Positions 1-9,059 are shown, counted from the stretch's first letter. The stretch: DNA of 58,444 nucleotides from an uncultured Agathobaculum sp. (GCA_944384725.1 CALWUJ010000011.1:1-58444), one strand, 5' to 3'. The notes: generated by a model not told the origin, from the sequence alone. Translations and numbers: made by a program.

Positions 1-101
1 CAACTTCCCTATGAGGCCTCTTGGCTGGCTTTCTCCTGCAGAGTTCTCTGTCCAATATGTTTGACAAACCTACAACCGCCTCTTTTTGACAAAAAAGCCA
101 G

Positions 102-692
102 TCAAATCCGCTCTGCCGCCTGTAAAATCTCCTGAAGCGCAAAGTCGATGCCCAGACGGCTGGTGCACAGCGTCAGGTCATAATTGGTCGCGTCGGCATA
201 GTGGCGGCCGGTGTAATGCGTGCAATATGCGTTGCGCGCCTTGTCTACTGCCTTGATGTTGGCGCGGAGCTTTTCCGGCTCGGTGTCCTCCATCATGTCG
301 CGCATGCGCTCATAACGCCATTCAAAATCCGCATGGACGAACACACGCAGGCAGTGGTCGAACTCTCGCAGGATATAATCCGCGTTTCGGCCAACGATCA
401 CGCAGCTTTCGCGGTCTGCGATCTCGCGGATGGCCTTGACCTGTGCCTCCCACAGCTTGTCGCTGAGCGGACGGTTATAAAAATCGAACAGGCTCTGCGT
501 CAGGCCGAAGCTGGTCGGCACGCGCTCGTCCCACTTGCGCACCTGTGCAGGCGTCAGTCCCGCAGATGCCTTGGCGGTGAACAGGATCAGATCCTTATTG
601 TATAACGGGATACCCAGTGCGTCAGCCGTGCGCCGGCCCAGCTCGCCGCCGCCCGCGCCAAACTGCCGGCTGATGGTGATGATCTTTTTCAT
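102..692 (-). CDS. Cytidylate kinase-like family protein
   Basis: This 196-residue P-loop protein resembles the cytidylate-kinase-like family found singly in many Clostridia. The N-terminus reads MKKIITISRQFGAGGGELGR, which is the family's phosphate-binding loop. An Arg-rich stretch near residues 105-150 (VGRNADYIL, then HADFEWRYERM) matches the nucleoside-kinase core and lid. The start is the ATG at 692 because AGGAGG lies 10 bases upstream; a longer reading to 821 has no ribosome site and crosses the promoter. The family is related to Cmk (CMP to CDP), but these proteins are divergent and the substrate is not proven. It stands alone and is divergent from the two-component operon. Confidence 0.85.
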   Translation of the reverse strand: MKKIITISRQFGAGGGELGRRTADALGIPLYNKDLILFTAKASAGLTPAQVRKWDERVPTSFGLTQSLFDFYNRPLSDKLWEAQVKAIREIADRESCVIVGRNADYILREFDHCLRVFVHADFEWRYERMRDMMEDTEPEKLRANIKAVDKARNAYCTHYTGRHYADATNYDLTLCTSRLGIDFALQEILQAAERI

Positions 693-752
693 GGGGTGGT
701 TCCTCCTGATTTCCGTACCGGCAGCCTGCCGCCAACCGGTTATGTTGCTTTT

Positions 753-781
753 ATTATAGCTGACTGGCGGAATAAACGCAA
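753..781 (-). promoter_or_regulatory. Sigma-A type promoter for the cytidylate-kinase-like gene
   Basis: On the minus strand TTGCGT (781-776) and TATAAT (758-753) are separated by 17 bases. They lie about 60 bases upstream of the ATG at 692. Confidence 0.6.
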
Positions 782-802
782 GCGCCGCCCGCAATACTTC
801 GC

Positions 803-832
803 TTGCCGAACGGCGTACCACTGATTTATAAT
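803..832 (+). promoter_or_regulatory. Sigma-A type promoter for the two-component operon
   Basis: TTGCCG (803-808) and TATAAT (827-832) are 18 bases apart, just upstream of the ribosome site AAAGGAG and the ATG at 854. This argues against the in-frame TTG at 803 as the start. Confidence 0.55.
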
Positions 833-853
833 GAAGAAAAGGAGTTGGTTTCT

Positions 854-1528
854 ATGCGGATATTGGTGGCAGAGGATGAGCGCGACCTCAATCGGCTGAT
901 CTGCCGGACGCTGGAACGCGCGGGATACAGCGTGGATGCCTGTTTTGACGGAGAAGCTGCGCTCGATTATCTGCTGGGGGCGGAATATGACTGCCTGCTG
1001 CTGGATATCATGATGCCCAAGAAGGACGGGCGCGATGTGCTGCGCGCGGTGCGCGCACAGGGCAGCGCCGTGCCGGTGATTTTCCTGACCGCACGCGACA
1101 GTGTGCAGGACCGCATCGAAGGACTCGACCTTGGTGCGGACGATTATCTGGTCAAGCCCTTTGATTTTGACGAGCTGCTTGCCCGCATCCGCGCGGCGAC
1201 GCGCAAATACGGCACGCAAAAGACCAGCGTGCTGACGCTGGCTGATCTGACCGTGGATACCGGCAGTCATGCGGTGACGCGCGGCGGCAAGGAGATTCGC
1301 CTGTCTGCCAAGGAATACGCCATCCTGCAATATATGATGCAGCACAAGGGCACGGTCATTTCCCGTGCCCGGCTGGAAGATCACATCTGGAATTATGATT
1401 ATGCAGGCGGCTCGAATGTGGTCGATGTCTATATCACCTATCTGCGCAAAAAGATCGACAGCGGCTTTGACAAAAAGCTGCTGCATACGGTTCGCGGCGC
1501 GGGCTGGATCTTAAAGGAGGAGCCGTGA
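854..1528 (+). CDS. OmpR/PhoB-family response regulator
   Basis: The protein has 224 residues. An N-terminal receiver domain (about 1-115) has the acidic pair EDE near residue 8, the phospho-acceptor Asp51 in LLLDIMMPKKDG, and the Lys of LVKPF. A C-terminal winged helix (about 125-222) follows, with the OmpR-type end VVDVYITYLRKKID...VRGAGWIL. AAAGGAG precedes the ATG at 854. The next gene, a histidine kinase, starts at a GTG that overlaps this stop (GTGA), so the two are translationally coupled. Its likely targets are the PepSY genes just downstream, which have a tandem OmpR-type repeat in their promoter. The signal sensed is unknown; members of this subclass are often annotated as envelope-stress or metal regulators. 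Confidence 0.93.
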   Translation: MRILVAEDERDLNRLICRTLERAGYSVDACFDGEAALDYLLGAEYDCLLLDIMMPKKDGRDVLRAVRAQGSAVPVIFLTARDSVQDRIEGLDLGADDYLVKPFDFDELLARIRAATRKYGTQKTSVLTLADLTVDTGSHAVTRGGKEIRLSAKEYAILQYMMQHKGTVISRARLEDHIWNYDYAGGSNVVDVYITYLRKKIDSGFDKKLLHTVRGAGWILKEEP

Positions 1529-2901
1529 AGCGATTTTCCGTCAAACTGAAGCTGACCCTGTGGATCACTCTGCTTATGCTGCTGCTCACCACGATGGTGC
1601 TGGTATTTATGGTGGCGGTGAGCAGTTCGGTCGTTTCCGAAAACGCCTATGAGCAGCTGACCAACACCGTGCGCACCAACCTGAGCGGTATTTCCAAGGA
1701 AAACGGTAATCTCACGTTCAGCGAGGATTTCACGTTTACGCACAACGGTGTGCATACCGTCGTTTACAGCAGCAGTGGCGCGCTGCTTGCTGGACAGCTC
1801 CCGCTGTCCTTTCCGGATACGCTGGCGTTTGAAAACGGCGCGATCCGCATGGAAGAGGGAGTGAACGGCAACTATTATGTGCTGGATTTCTGGCTGCCGT
1901 TTAGCTGGGGGGACGGCGTTTGGGTACGCGGCATCATTTCTGCCCCCGATGTTGCCGATGTGCTGGACGATATGGTGGGGTTGGCGCTGCTGATTTTGCC
2001 TTTGATGGTGGTGTTCAGCGGTCTGGGGGCGTATTTGCTGGCGCGTTCCACCTTCCGCCCGATCGATCGCATCATCCGTGCGGCTGAGAATATCGGAGAG
2101 GGGCGCGACCTGTCCCGCCGTATCGGCCTGCCCGCGGGACGGGATGAGATCAGCCGTCTGGGACAGGCGTTCGACAATATGTTCATGCGGCTGGAAGCGT
2201 CTTTCGAGTCGGAAAAGCAGTTTACATCGGATGCATCGCATGAGCTGCGCACGCCGACCGCAGTTATTCTCGCCCAATGCGAGGACGCGCGGCGGCATGC
2301 CGAAACCCCGGAGCAATATGCGCAGGCAATTGAAGTAATTGAGCGGCAGGCGGGCAAAATGTCCGACCTGATCGCGCAGCTGCTGCAAATGACCCGTCTG
2401 GAGCAGGGCACGCAGCGTGCGTCCTTTGAATGGGCGGATCTCAGCGGTTTAGTGGAAGTCATTTGCGCAGAGCAGCCCGCATTTCCCAAGAATATCACGC
2501 TGCAAACCGATATCCAACCTGAGGTGGAAGCCCGCTTCGACGTCACGCTGATGAGCCGTCTGCTGCAAAACCTGATCGGCAACGCCGCGCGGTATGGTCG
2601 GCAGGATGGGCATATCTGGGTTTCCCTGCGACGGGAGCAGGGGGACGCTGTGCTTGCGGTGCGGGATGACGGCATCGGCATTGCAAAGGAGCAGCAGGAA
2701 AAGATCTGGCAGCGGTTCTATCAGGTCGAGCCGTCACGCAGCGGACAGGCCGGCACGGGATTGGGCCTGACCATGGTGCGCCAGATTGCCGCGCTGCACG
2801 GCGGCACGGTCACGTTGGACAGTGCCATCGGTGTGGGCAGTTGCTTCACCTTCCGCTTCCCCGTCGGACAGCATCCGGATGAGCCGCAACCCCCTGTGTA
2901 A
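1525..2901 (+). CDS. Two-component sensor histidine kinase
   Basis: This 458-residue membrane kinase starts at a GTG overlapping the regulator's stop codon, with AAAGGAGG upstream. A first membrane helix (about 9-32), an extracellular sensor segment of roughly 110 residues and a second helix (about 147-170) are followed by a HAMP linker. The HisKA box SDASHELRTP carries the phospho-acceptor His239. The ATP-binding domain has the N box (LLQNLIGNAARYG), G1 (DDGIGI), the F box and G2 (GTGLGL). All catalytic motifs are intact. It should phosphorylate the regulator encoded just upstream. The periplasmic-type sensor domain has no family I can name, so the ligand is unknown. Confidence 0.93.
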   Translation: MKRFSVKLKLTLWITLLMLLLTTMVLVFMVAVSSSVVSENAYEQLTNTVRTNLSGISKENGNLTFSEDFTFTHNGVHTVVYSSSGALLAGQLPLSFPDTLAFENGAIRMEEGVNGNYYVLDFWLPFSWGDGVWVRGIISAPDVADVLDDMVGLALLILPLMVVFSGLGAYLLARSTFRPIDRIIRAAENIGEGRDLSRRIGLPAGRDEISRLGQAFDNMFMRLEASFESEKQFTSDASHELRTPTAVILAQCEDARRHAETPEQYAQAIEVIERQAGKMSDLIAQLLQMTRLEQGTQRASFEWADLSGLVEVICAEQPAFPKNITLQTDIQPEVEARFDVTLMSRLLQNLIGNAARYGRQDGHIWVSLRREQGDAVLAVRDDGIGIAKEQQEKIWQRFYQVEPSRSGQAGTGLGLTMVRQIAALHGGTVTLDSAIGVGSCFTFRFPVGQHPDEPQPPV

Positions 2902-2923
2902 AAATAATTTTTTGAAAATTTAC

Positions 2924-2959
2924 TTTTTTAATATTTTTTTAATGTTGGGCTGGTATCCT
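2924..2959 (+). promoter_or_regulatory. Tandem 11-bp response-regulator site and extended -10 promoter
   Basis: The 9-mer TTTTTTAAT occurs at 2924-2932 and again at 2935-2943, exactly 11 bases apart. That is the spacing of PhoB/OmpR tandem sites. An extended -10 element (TGGTATCCT, 2951-2959) follows 7 bases later with no good -35. This is the layout of an activator-dependent promoter. Confidence 0.5.
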
Positions 2960-2991
2960 GTATATGAACTCAAACGAAAGGTGTGAGCAAC

Positions 2992-3810
2992 ATGAAAAAA
3001 CAGTTTTTGATGTTTACCGCTGCGGCGATGTTGGCCGCTGCGTTGGCAGGATGCGGTCAGTCCACGCAGAAAAGCAGTGCGCAGATGGGATATATCGGTG
3101 AGGATGCCGCCAAGAATATGGCAGTCACCGCTGCGCAGGTCGATGCCGCAAACGCAACCTTTACGACGGCTTCGCTCGATGAGAAGGACGGCATCGTGTA
3201 TTATGAGGTGGATTTCACCGCGGACGGTATGGATTACCGCTACGCGATCGACGCGATGACCGGTGCGGTGATCGAATCGAACAGCGGCGCGGCGCAGACG
3301 GACAGCACGAATACCGCCAATACCGCGAACGCCACGACCCAGACGGGTGCAGTCGATGAAGCAAAGGCCAAGCAGATCGCGCTCGACCATGCGGGCGTGA
3401 GCGAGAGCGACACCAGCTTCCTGATGGCAAAGTTGGATCGTGACGACGGCGTTCAGGTATACGATGTGGAGTTTTACGTCGCCGCAACCGGCTCGGAATA
3501 CGATTACGAGATCGACGCCGCGACCGGCGAGATCCGCAGCTACGATTATGATGCGGAAAATTACAACCCGTCGCAGCAGAACACGGGTTCCACTTCGGAT
3601 AAGACCATGAGCGAAGCGGACATTCGCGCTATTGCACTGGCAAAAGTGCCGGGCGCGACCGAAAACGACATCCGCATGAATCTGGATCGCGATGACGGCA
3701 AGCTCAGATACGAGGGCCAGATCATCTACGAAGGAATGGAATACGATTTCGAGATCGACGCATACAGCGGCGCCATTCAAGAATGGGACGCGGAATCCGT
3801 ATTTGATTGA
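2992..3810 (+). CDS. PepSY-domain lipoprotein
   Basis: This 272-residue exported lipoprotein has a signal peptide (MKKQFLMFTAAAMLAAALAG) that ends in the lipobox LAGC. Three PepSY-type repeats follow, near residues 35-90, 110-180 and 200-270. Each has an acidic core ending in a YDYEIDAxTG-like strand. PepSY domains are beta-hairpin modules seen in protease propeptides and in membrane-tethered signalling proteins. I chose ATG 2992 because AAAGGTG sits 8 bases upstream; an in-frame GTG at 2983 overlaps that site. It lies downstream of the two-component pair with its own promoter and is probably a target or modulator of it. Very acidic composition suggests cation binding at the cell surface, which is inference. 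Confidence 0.85.
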   Translation: MKKQFLMFTAAAMLAAALAGCGQSTQKSSAQMGYIGEDAAKNMAVTAAQVDAANATFTTASLDEKDGIVYYEVDFTADGMDYRYAIDAMTGAVIESNSGAAQTDSTNTANTANATTQTGAVDEAKAKQIALDHAGVSESDTSFLMAKLDRDDGVQVYDVEFYVAATGSEYDYEIDAATGEIRSYDYDAENYNPSQQNTGSTSDKTMSEADIRAIALAKVPGATENDIRMNLDRDDGKLRYEGQIIYEGMEYDFEIDAYSGAIQEWDAESVFD

Positions 3811-3834
3811 TAAGCATAAAAGGAGGAAGACAAA

Positions 3835-4923
3835 ATGAAAAAACTGGTTTGCACAATGGCACTGGCTGCACTGCTGTGCGGCGCGGCGGGAGCGGCGAAC
3901 GGCTCCTACACGGTAACGGCGGAACTGAGCCCGGATATTACGGTAAAGATTGACGGCGCGGAGCGCATTTTCTACAACGTGCAGGGTCAGGAAGTGCACC
4001 CGATCAGCTACGCGGGCACGACCTATGTGCCGATCCGCTCGATCGGTGAGTTGATGGATAAAAACGTCAACTGGGACGGCACGACCAATACCGCCACCAT
4101 CGGCGGCGCGCGTGTCACACCCGACGCAACCGGCACGCCAGACAAAAACGCGGTGACGCAGGATATCAAGATGGACATTGAACCGGGCATCACCATCGTG
4201 ATCGACGGCACAGCACGCACGTTCTATAACGCAAACGGCCAAAAGGTCGACCCCGCGCTGTATAACGGCTCGATTTACCTGCCGATCCGCGCGATTGGCG
4301 AGATCATGGGCAAAACCGTCTCGTGGGACGGCGCGACCCAGACCGTGCTGCTCTCCGGTAATACTTCGGGCGGCGGCGTGACCGATTTTGACACGAACAA
4401 TCCCTCCGGCAATACTGGCGGCAATACGGGCAACACCGGCACGACCACCGGTTCGGTAACGCTTGAGCAGGCCAAGCAGACCGCTCTCGATCACGCGGGC
4501 AAAACCGCCTCTCAGGTGACTTTTGTTAAGGCGAAGTCGGATTGGGACGACGGCCGCAAGGTTTACGAGATCGAGTTTATTTACCGTTCCGGCACAAGCT
4601 ATCTGGAGTATGACTACGAGATCGATGCTACGACCGGCAAGATCGTAAGCTATGACCATGATGCAGAGGGCTATGTCCCGTCGACCGGCGGCAATAGCGG
4701 CAGCCAGACGGCGACCATCACCGAAGCGCGTGCCAAGGAAATCGCCCTCAACAAGGTACCGGGTGCAAGCACGGCTAATATTTATGAATTCAAGCTGGAC
4801 CGCGATGATGGCCGTCTGGAATATGAGGGCAAGATCATCTATAACAGCATGGAGTATGAATTCACCATCGACGCTTCCAACGGAACCATCACCGACTGGG
4901 ATGTAGAGTCCATCTACGACTGA
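3835..4923 (+). CDS. Exported protein with two Cu-amine-oxidase-N-like and two PepSY domains
   Basis: The protein has 362 residues and a cleavable signal peptide (about 1-21). Two repeats of the copper amine oxidase N-terminal-like domain follow (about 25-85 and 100-165). Each has the pattern I-x-V-x-I-D-G, a central YVPIRSIGE or YLPIRAIGE, and an end in WDG. A Gly/Asn/Thr linker (about 170-200) leads to two PepSY repeats (about 205-275 and 290-360). Despite its name the N-domain is a non-catalytic surface module in Bacillota. The gene follows the PepSY lipoprotein by 24 bases and shares the same PepSY repeat sequence, so the two arose by duplication and domain gain and probably form one operon. 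Confidence 0.85.
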   Translation: MKKLVCTMALAALLCGAAGAANGSYTVTAELSPDITVKIDGAERIFYNVQGQEVHPISYAGTTYVPIRSIGELMDKNVNWDGTTNTATIGGARVTPDATGTPDKNAVTQDIKMDIEPGITIVIDGTARTFYNANGQKVDPALYNGSIYLPIRAIGEIMGKTVSWDGATQTVLLSGNTSGGGVTDFDTNNPSGNTGGNTGNTGTTTGSVTLEQAKQTALDHAGKTASQVTFVKAKSDWDDGRKVYEIEFIYRSGTSYLEYDYEIDATTGKIVSYDHDAEGYVPSTGGNSGSQTATITEARAKEIALNKVPGASTANIYEFKLDRDDGRLEYEGKIIYNSMEYEFTIDASNGTITDWDVESIYD

Positions 4924-4937
4924 TTGGCAAACAAAAC

Positions 4938-4968
4938 TGCCTTCCGCTTCAAGCGGAAGGCATTTTTT
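4938..4968. terminator. Bidirectional terminator between the PepSY operon and serA
   Basis: A 10-bp stem TGCCTTCCGC/GCGGAAGGCA (4938-4947 with 4953-4962) has a 5-base loop and is followed by six T. The minus-strand side is also T-rich, which suits the convergent serA gene. Confidence 0.85.
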
Positions 4969-4987
4969 CATATACCATATACAGAGA

Positions 4988-6139
4988 TTAGAGGGCACGA
5001 ACCGAGATCATGCCGTCGATCGCGCGCAGCGAGTCGAGGTTGGCTTCGGTGGGCTGCTCGGCAAGGTCTACGATGGTGTATGCGTAGTCGCCCTTGGAAC
5101 GGTTGCCCATGTTTTCGATGTTGCACTTGACCGCAGCAGTGATGGATGCGATCATGTTCGGGATGTTCTTGTGAATCATGCAGACGCGGTAGCCGCCTTC
5201 ATAGGGCACCTTGAGGGTCGGGAAGTTGACCGAGTTGCGGATGGTGCCGGTTTCCAGATAATCCGCGATCTCCTTTACTGCCATCTGCGCGCAGTTGTCC
5301 TCGCTCTCCGGTGTGGATGCGCCGAGGTGCGGCAGCGTGATCGCGTTGGGCTGTGCAAGGATCTCGTCGGACGCAAAGTCGGACACATATGCCGCAACCT
5401 TGCCGCTTTCGAGTGCCGCAGCCATGGCCTTGGTGTCCACCAGTTCGCCGCGGGCGAGGTTGATGACGCGCACGCCGTCCTTCATCTTGGCGATGCTCTC
5501 CTCGCAGATGGTGTTCTTGGTGTCCGGGGTCAGCGGCACATGAATGGTGATATAGTCGCAGTTTGCGAAGATCTGATCGAGTTCGGTAACGTGCTTGACC
5601 GAACGGGACAGAGCCAGTGCGCCGTCAACCGACAGATATGGGTCGTAGCCCCAGACTTCCATATCCAGACCGACCGCAGCGTTTGCGACCTTGACGCCGA
5701 TTGCGCCCAGGCCGATAACGCCCAGCTTTTTGCCCGCGATTTCCGGGCCGGCATAGGTCGCCTTGCCCTTTTCGGCGGCCGGGCCAATGTCCGGCGTGCC
5801 GGCGAGGGACTGCACCCAGTTTGCGCCCTGCACGATCTTACGGGAAGCCAGCATCAGTGCGCAGACAACCAGCTCCTTGACGGCGTTTGCGTTTGCGCCC
5901 GGCGTGTTGAATACAACGATGCCTTCCTGTGCGCAGCGGTCAAGCGGGATGTTGTTCACGCCCGCGCCCGCGCGCGCGATGCACTTGAGGTTTTTCGGGA
6001 ATTCGACGTCGTGCAGCTTGGCCGAACGGACAAGAACAGCATCATAGTCGGTAAAATCTTCCGAGCAGGTGTATTTGGAAGAGTCCAGCTTTTCCAGACC
6101 GACCTTGGAAATTTTATTGTAAAGCTTTACATTATACAT
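4988..6139 (-). CDS. serA: D-3-phosphoglycerate dehydrogenase
   Basis: This 383-residue cytoplasmic enzyme oxidises 3-phosphoglycerate to 3-phosphohydroxypyruvate with NAD, the first step of serine synthesis. The NAD-binding Rossmann motif GVIGLGAIG lies near residue 140. Catalytic residues lie in INLARGELVD (Arg), in the DFASDE region (Glu) and in LPHLGAST (His). The last 70 residues are an ACT domain, which usually gives serine feedback control. The ATG at 6139 is preceded by GAGGAG; a GTG at 6148 overlaps that site and is less likely. It lies 74 bases downstream of serC, so the two form a serine operon; serB is not here. Confidence 0.95.
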   Translation of the reverse strand: MYNVKLYNKISKVGLEKLDSSKYTCSEDFTDYDAVLVRSAKLHDVEFPKNLKCIARAGAGVNNIPLDRCAQEGIVVFNTPGANANAVKELVVCALMLASRKIVQGANWVQSLAGTPDIGPAAEKGKATYAGPEIAGKKLGVIGLGAIGVKVANAAVGLDMEVWGYDPYLSVDGALALSRSVKHVTELDQIFANCDYITIHVPLTPDTKNTICEESIAKMKDGVRVINLARGELVDTKAMAAALESGKVAAYVSDFASDEILAQPNAITLPHLGASTPESEDNCAQMAVKEIADYLETGTIRNSVNFPTLKVPYEGGYRVCMIHKNIPNMIASITAAVKCNIENMGNRSKGDYAYTIVDLAEQPTEANLDSLRAIDGMISVRAL

Positions 6140-6184
6140 GGGAAGCACTCCTCTTATCTTGTGTTTTCGCTCGGAAAGAGCGAA

Positions 6185-6203
6185 GGGGGTATTGGATACC
6201 CCC
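6185..6203 (-). promoter_or_regulatory. GC-rich hairpin between serC and serA
   Basis: A perfect 8-bp stem GGGGGTAT/ATACCCCC has a 3-base loop. It has no T-run on the minus strand, so it is more likely an mRNA-stability or processing element than a terminator. Confidence 0.4.
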
Positions 6204-6213
6204 TATAAGTATT

Positions 6214-7305
6214 TTACACGTTTTCTGCTGCGAACTTCTTCATGAAGTCGATCAGGTACTCCACGCCCTCGATCGGCATCGCGTTGTAGATGGATGCGCG
6301 CATGCCGCCGACCGAACGGTGGCCCTTGAGGTTGGACATGCCTGCCGCCGCGGACTCCTTGGCAAACTTCGCGTCCAGCTCGTCGTTTCCGGTGCGGAAG
6401 GTGACGTTCATGTGGCTGCGGGACGCCTTTTCGGCAACCGACTTGTAGAAATCCTGGCTGTCGAGATAGTCATACAGCAGGCCGGAACGCTTTGCGGCGC
6501 GTTCCTGCATGGCCTTCACGCCGCCCATCTGCTCGACCCACTCGAGCACAAGGCCCAGCACATAGATGCCGTACGTGGGGGGCGTGTTGTACATGGAATC
6601 CTTATCCGCCATGGTCTTCCAGTCCAGCATGACCGGGTACTTCTCGAGCGGGTAGCCCCCCAGCAGATTCTCGCGCACGATCACGACCGTAACGCCCGCA
6701 GGACCCATGTTCTTCTGTGCGCCCGCGTAGATCACGCCGTACCTCGACACGTCAACCGGCTTGGAGAGGATGTTCGAGGACATATCCGCTACCAGCGGCA
6801 CGCCTGCCGGGGTCTCGGGGTCGTACTGGTACTCAGTGCCGTAGATGGTGTTGTTTGCGCAGATGTAGAAGTAGTCCGCATCCGGACGGATGTCCAGCTC
6901 GCCCTGCGTCGGCACGCGGTCGAAGCCGCCCTCCTTGGAGGAGAATGCAACGTGAATGTCGCCGAACTTGACTGCTTCCTTATATGCATTGTTTGCAAAG
7001 TTGCCGGTGATGGCGTAATCCGCCTTGCCGGTCTTCATCAGGTTCATCGGGATCGCCGCGAACTGGGTCGTCGCGCCGCCCTGCAGGAACAGGACCTTGT
7101 AATTCTCCGGAATGGAAAGCACACGGCGCAGCGCAGCCTCGGTCTCCTTGATGATGCCGTCATATACCTTAGATCGGTGACTCATCTCCATGACAGACAT
7201 GCCTGAGCCCTTGTAGTTCAGCATTTCGGATGCACAGCGCTCGAGCACGGGAACCGGAAGCATAGAGGGGCCTGCGGAAAAGTTGTAGATACGATTGTCA
7301 GCCAT
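6214..7305 (-). CDS. serC: Phosphoserine aminotransferase
   Basis: This 363-residue PLP enzyme converts 3-phosphohydroxypyruvate and glutamate to phosphoserine and 2-oxoglutarate. The N-terminus YNFSAGPSMLP is the SerC hallmark. The PLP-binding Lys lies in YAGAQKNMGPAG, preceded by the VADMSSNI strand with the PLP-binding Asp. The C-terminal GHRSVGGMRASIYNAMP contains the substrate-binding Arg residues. Length and motifs are full. The ATG at 7305 has only a weak ribosome site (AGG). A -10 element TATAAT lies at 7372-7367 on the minus strand. serA follows on the same transcript. Confidence 0.95.
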   Translation of the reverse strand: MADNRIYNFSAGPSMLPVPVLERCASEMLNYKGSGMSVMEMSHRSKVYDGIIKETEAALRRVLSIPENYKVLFLQGGATTQFAAIPMNLMKTGKADYAITGNFANNAYKEAVKFGDIHVAFSSKEGGFDRVPTQGELDIRPDADYFYICANNTIYGTEYQYDPETPAGVPLVADMSSNILSKPVDVSRYGVIYAGAQKNMGPAGVTVVIVRENLLGGYPLEKYPVMLDWKTMADKDSMYNTPPTYGIYVLGLVLEWVEQMGGVKAMQERAAKRSGLLYDYLDSQDFYKSVAEKASRSHMNVTFRTGNDELDAKFAKESAAAGMSNLKGHRSVGGMRASIYNAMPIEGVEYLIDFMKKFAAENV

Positions 7306-7483
7306 AGTGATAGTAACCTGCCTTTCAATAAATCAGCGTGCTATTCCGTGTAGGAATGCAATATTCATTATAATATAAGCATTAGGGTTTTACTACGGGA
7401 AATTAAACCAAAATTCCGCCGCAAAAAGACGAATGTCTGCACATTATGGACAGATATTGCGGCATTACCGAAAGCGCATCCGA

Positions 7484-7513
7484 TTGCAAGCGCTTGGGCG
7501 GATATGGTATACT
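7484..7513 (+). promoter_or_regulatory. Promoter for the yaaO-darA-holB-ricT block
   Basis: TTGCAA (7484-7489) and an extended -10 TGGTATACT (TATACT at 7508-7513) are 18 bases apart, about 80 bases upstream of the ATG at 7595. Confidence 0.65.
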
Positions 7514-7594
7514 AAGGCAGAAATGACAAAGGAATGCCGCGTATTTTCACACAAGACTGTGGAAAAACACGCGATACGAAAGGAGAGGACGGCT

Positions 7595-9034
7595 ATGTTT
7601 CGGCACCGCCAGCCGAACCAGCGCACCCAGCTCAGCCACCGGCAGATCAACCGTTTGCTGCCGTTTACCAATGCGCCGCTGTTTCACGCGCTGCAATTGC
7701 TTGCGACCGGCGATTCCGCGCGCTTCCATATGCCCGGGCACAAGGGCGAGCCGCTGTTCAACAGTTTTTCCGAGGTTTTTTCGATCGACTTCACCGAAAC
7801 CTACGGCACGGGCAACCTGTATCTGGGCGACGGCCCGATCCGTGATGCGGAAGTTGCCGCGGCGCGGTATTTCGGCGCGTCCGACTGCTTTTTCCTGACC
7901 GGCGGCTCAACGCAGGGCATCCTGTCCATGCTGGCCACGGCGGCCGGGCGCGGCGGCGCGGTGCTGCTCGACCGGGAATGCCACAAATCGGTCTGCCATG
8001 CCTGCGCGCTGCTGGACATTACCCCGTATTTTATTTCTGCGCCGGTACTGGAGCCGTTCGGCATCTCAGGCGCGCTCGCGCCCGGGGATGCCGAGCAGCA
8101 GTTGATCGAACATCCTGAGATCCGTGCCGTACTGCTCACCTCCCCCACCTATTATGGGGTGCGCCGCGCGATTCCGGCGTTTGCCGACCTGTGCCGCGCT
8201 TACGGCAAGCTGCTGCTGGTGGATGCGGCGCACGGCGCGCACTTCCCCGCCGTCGGTCTGCCGACCCCGGTTGCCGAGGGCGCAGATCTTGCGGTGCTGT
8301 CCATCCACAAAACGCTCCCCTGTCTGGGACAGGGCGCGGTGGTTTTGAGCAGTTCGGGTGTGGACAAGCGTGCGCTGCGTGAAAATACCGCTTTATTCGG
8401 TACGTCCAGCCCCTCCTACCCCATTATGGCATCCATCGACCTTGCGCGCGCTTATACCGAGGGACCGGGCCGCGCCGCCTATCGCCGCGCTGCCGAAACC
8501 TGCGGCGAGCTGCGGGAATATGTGCTGCGCCGCACGGGCTTTACGCCGCTGACGATGGACGACTACCCCGCGCTCGATTCCTGCCGCCTGACGGTGTGCA
8601 CTGCGGGCACGGATGTGACCGGGCATCGGCTGGCCGACATGCTGTGGAGCGAGTACGGGGTCGCCTGCGAGATGGCGGATGACCGCAACGTGGTGTTTAT
8701 CCTGACCTGTGCGGATTCCGGCACGGCGTTGTATCGGCTGCGACGCGGGCTGCGCCGCATTTCCCGCCGCCGCAGCGAGACGCTGCTGCCGTCCGCCTGT
8801 GTTCCCTTCCCGATTGCAGAGCGGGTGATGTCCGTGCGAGACGCATGGTTTGCCAAGACGGGACGTGTTGAACCGGCTGCTGCCGAAGGGCTGGTGTGCG
8901 CCCGTCCGGTCACCCCTTATCCGCCGGGGGTGCCGCTGCTGTGGCCGGGGGAGAAAATTACCCGCGCGCACATTGAACTTATCCGCGAAAGATGGTACAA
9001 TGAAATCGGCGAGATTACGGTTGTAATCGGCTGA
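7595..9034 (+). CDS. Orn/Lys/Arg decarboxylase family PLP protein (YaaO-like)
   Basis: The protein has 479 residues and is a fold-type I PLP decarboxylase of the Orn/Lys/Arg family, short Bacillus YaaO/SpeA type. The N-terminal FHMPGHKG box is the family signature. LTGGSTQGILSM binds the cofactor phosphate, DAAHGAHF holds the Asp that contacts the pyridine ring, and the Schiff-base Lys lies in LSIHKTLP. The start at 7595 follows AAAGGAGAGG. The substrate (arginine, lysine or ornithine) cannot be assigned from sequence. As in Bacillus, it heads the block that continues with darA, holB and ricT; the thymidylate kinase usually found there is absent. Confidence 0.88.
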   Translation: MFRHRQPNQRTQLSHRQINRLLPFTNAPLFHALQLLATGDSARFHMPGHKGEPLFNSFSEVFSIDFTETYGTGNLYLGDGPIRDAEVAAARYFGASDCFFLTGGSTQGILSMLATAAGRGGAVLLDRECHKSVCHACALLDITPYFISAPVLEPFGISGALAPGDAEQQLIEHPEIRAVLLTSPTYYGVRRAIPAFADLCRAYGKLLLVDAAHGAHFPAVGLPTPVAEGADLAVLSIHKTLPCLGQGAVVLSSSGVDKRALRENTALFGTSSPSYPIMASIDLARAYTEGPGRAAYRRAAETCGELREYVLRRTGFTPLTMDDYPALDSCRLTVCTAGTDVTGHRLADMLWSEYGVACEMADDRNVVFILTCADSGTALYRLRRGLRRISRRRSETLLPSACVPFPIAERVMSVRDAWFAKTGRVEPAAAEGLVCARPVTPYPPGVPLLWPGEKITRAHIELIRERWYNEIGEITVVIG

Positions 9035-9059
9035 TTTACCTCAAAGGAGGAATTTTTCC

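Noticed and set aside
2920-4998. 692-codon minus-strand ORF opposite the two PepSY genes
   Set aside because: It mirrors genes with signal peptides and clear domains, and its own translation is Arg/Val-rich with no motif or ribosome site. It is a GC-driven antisense reading.
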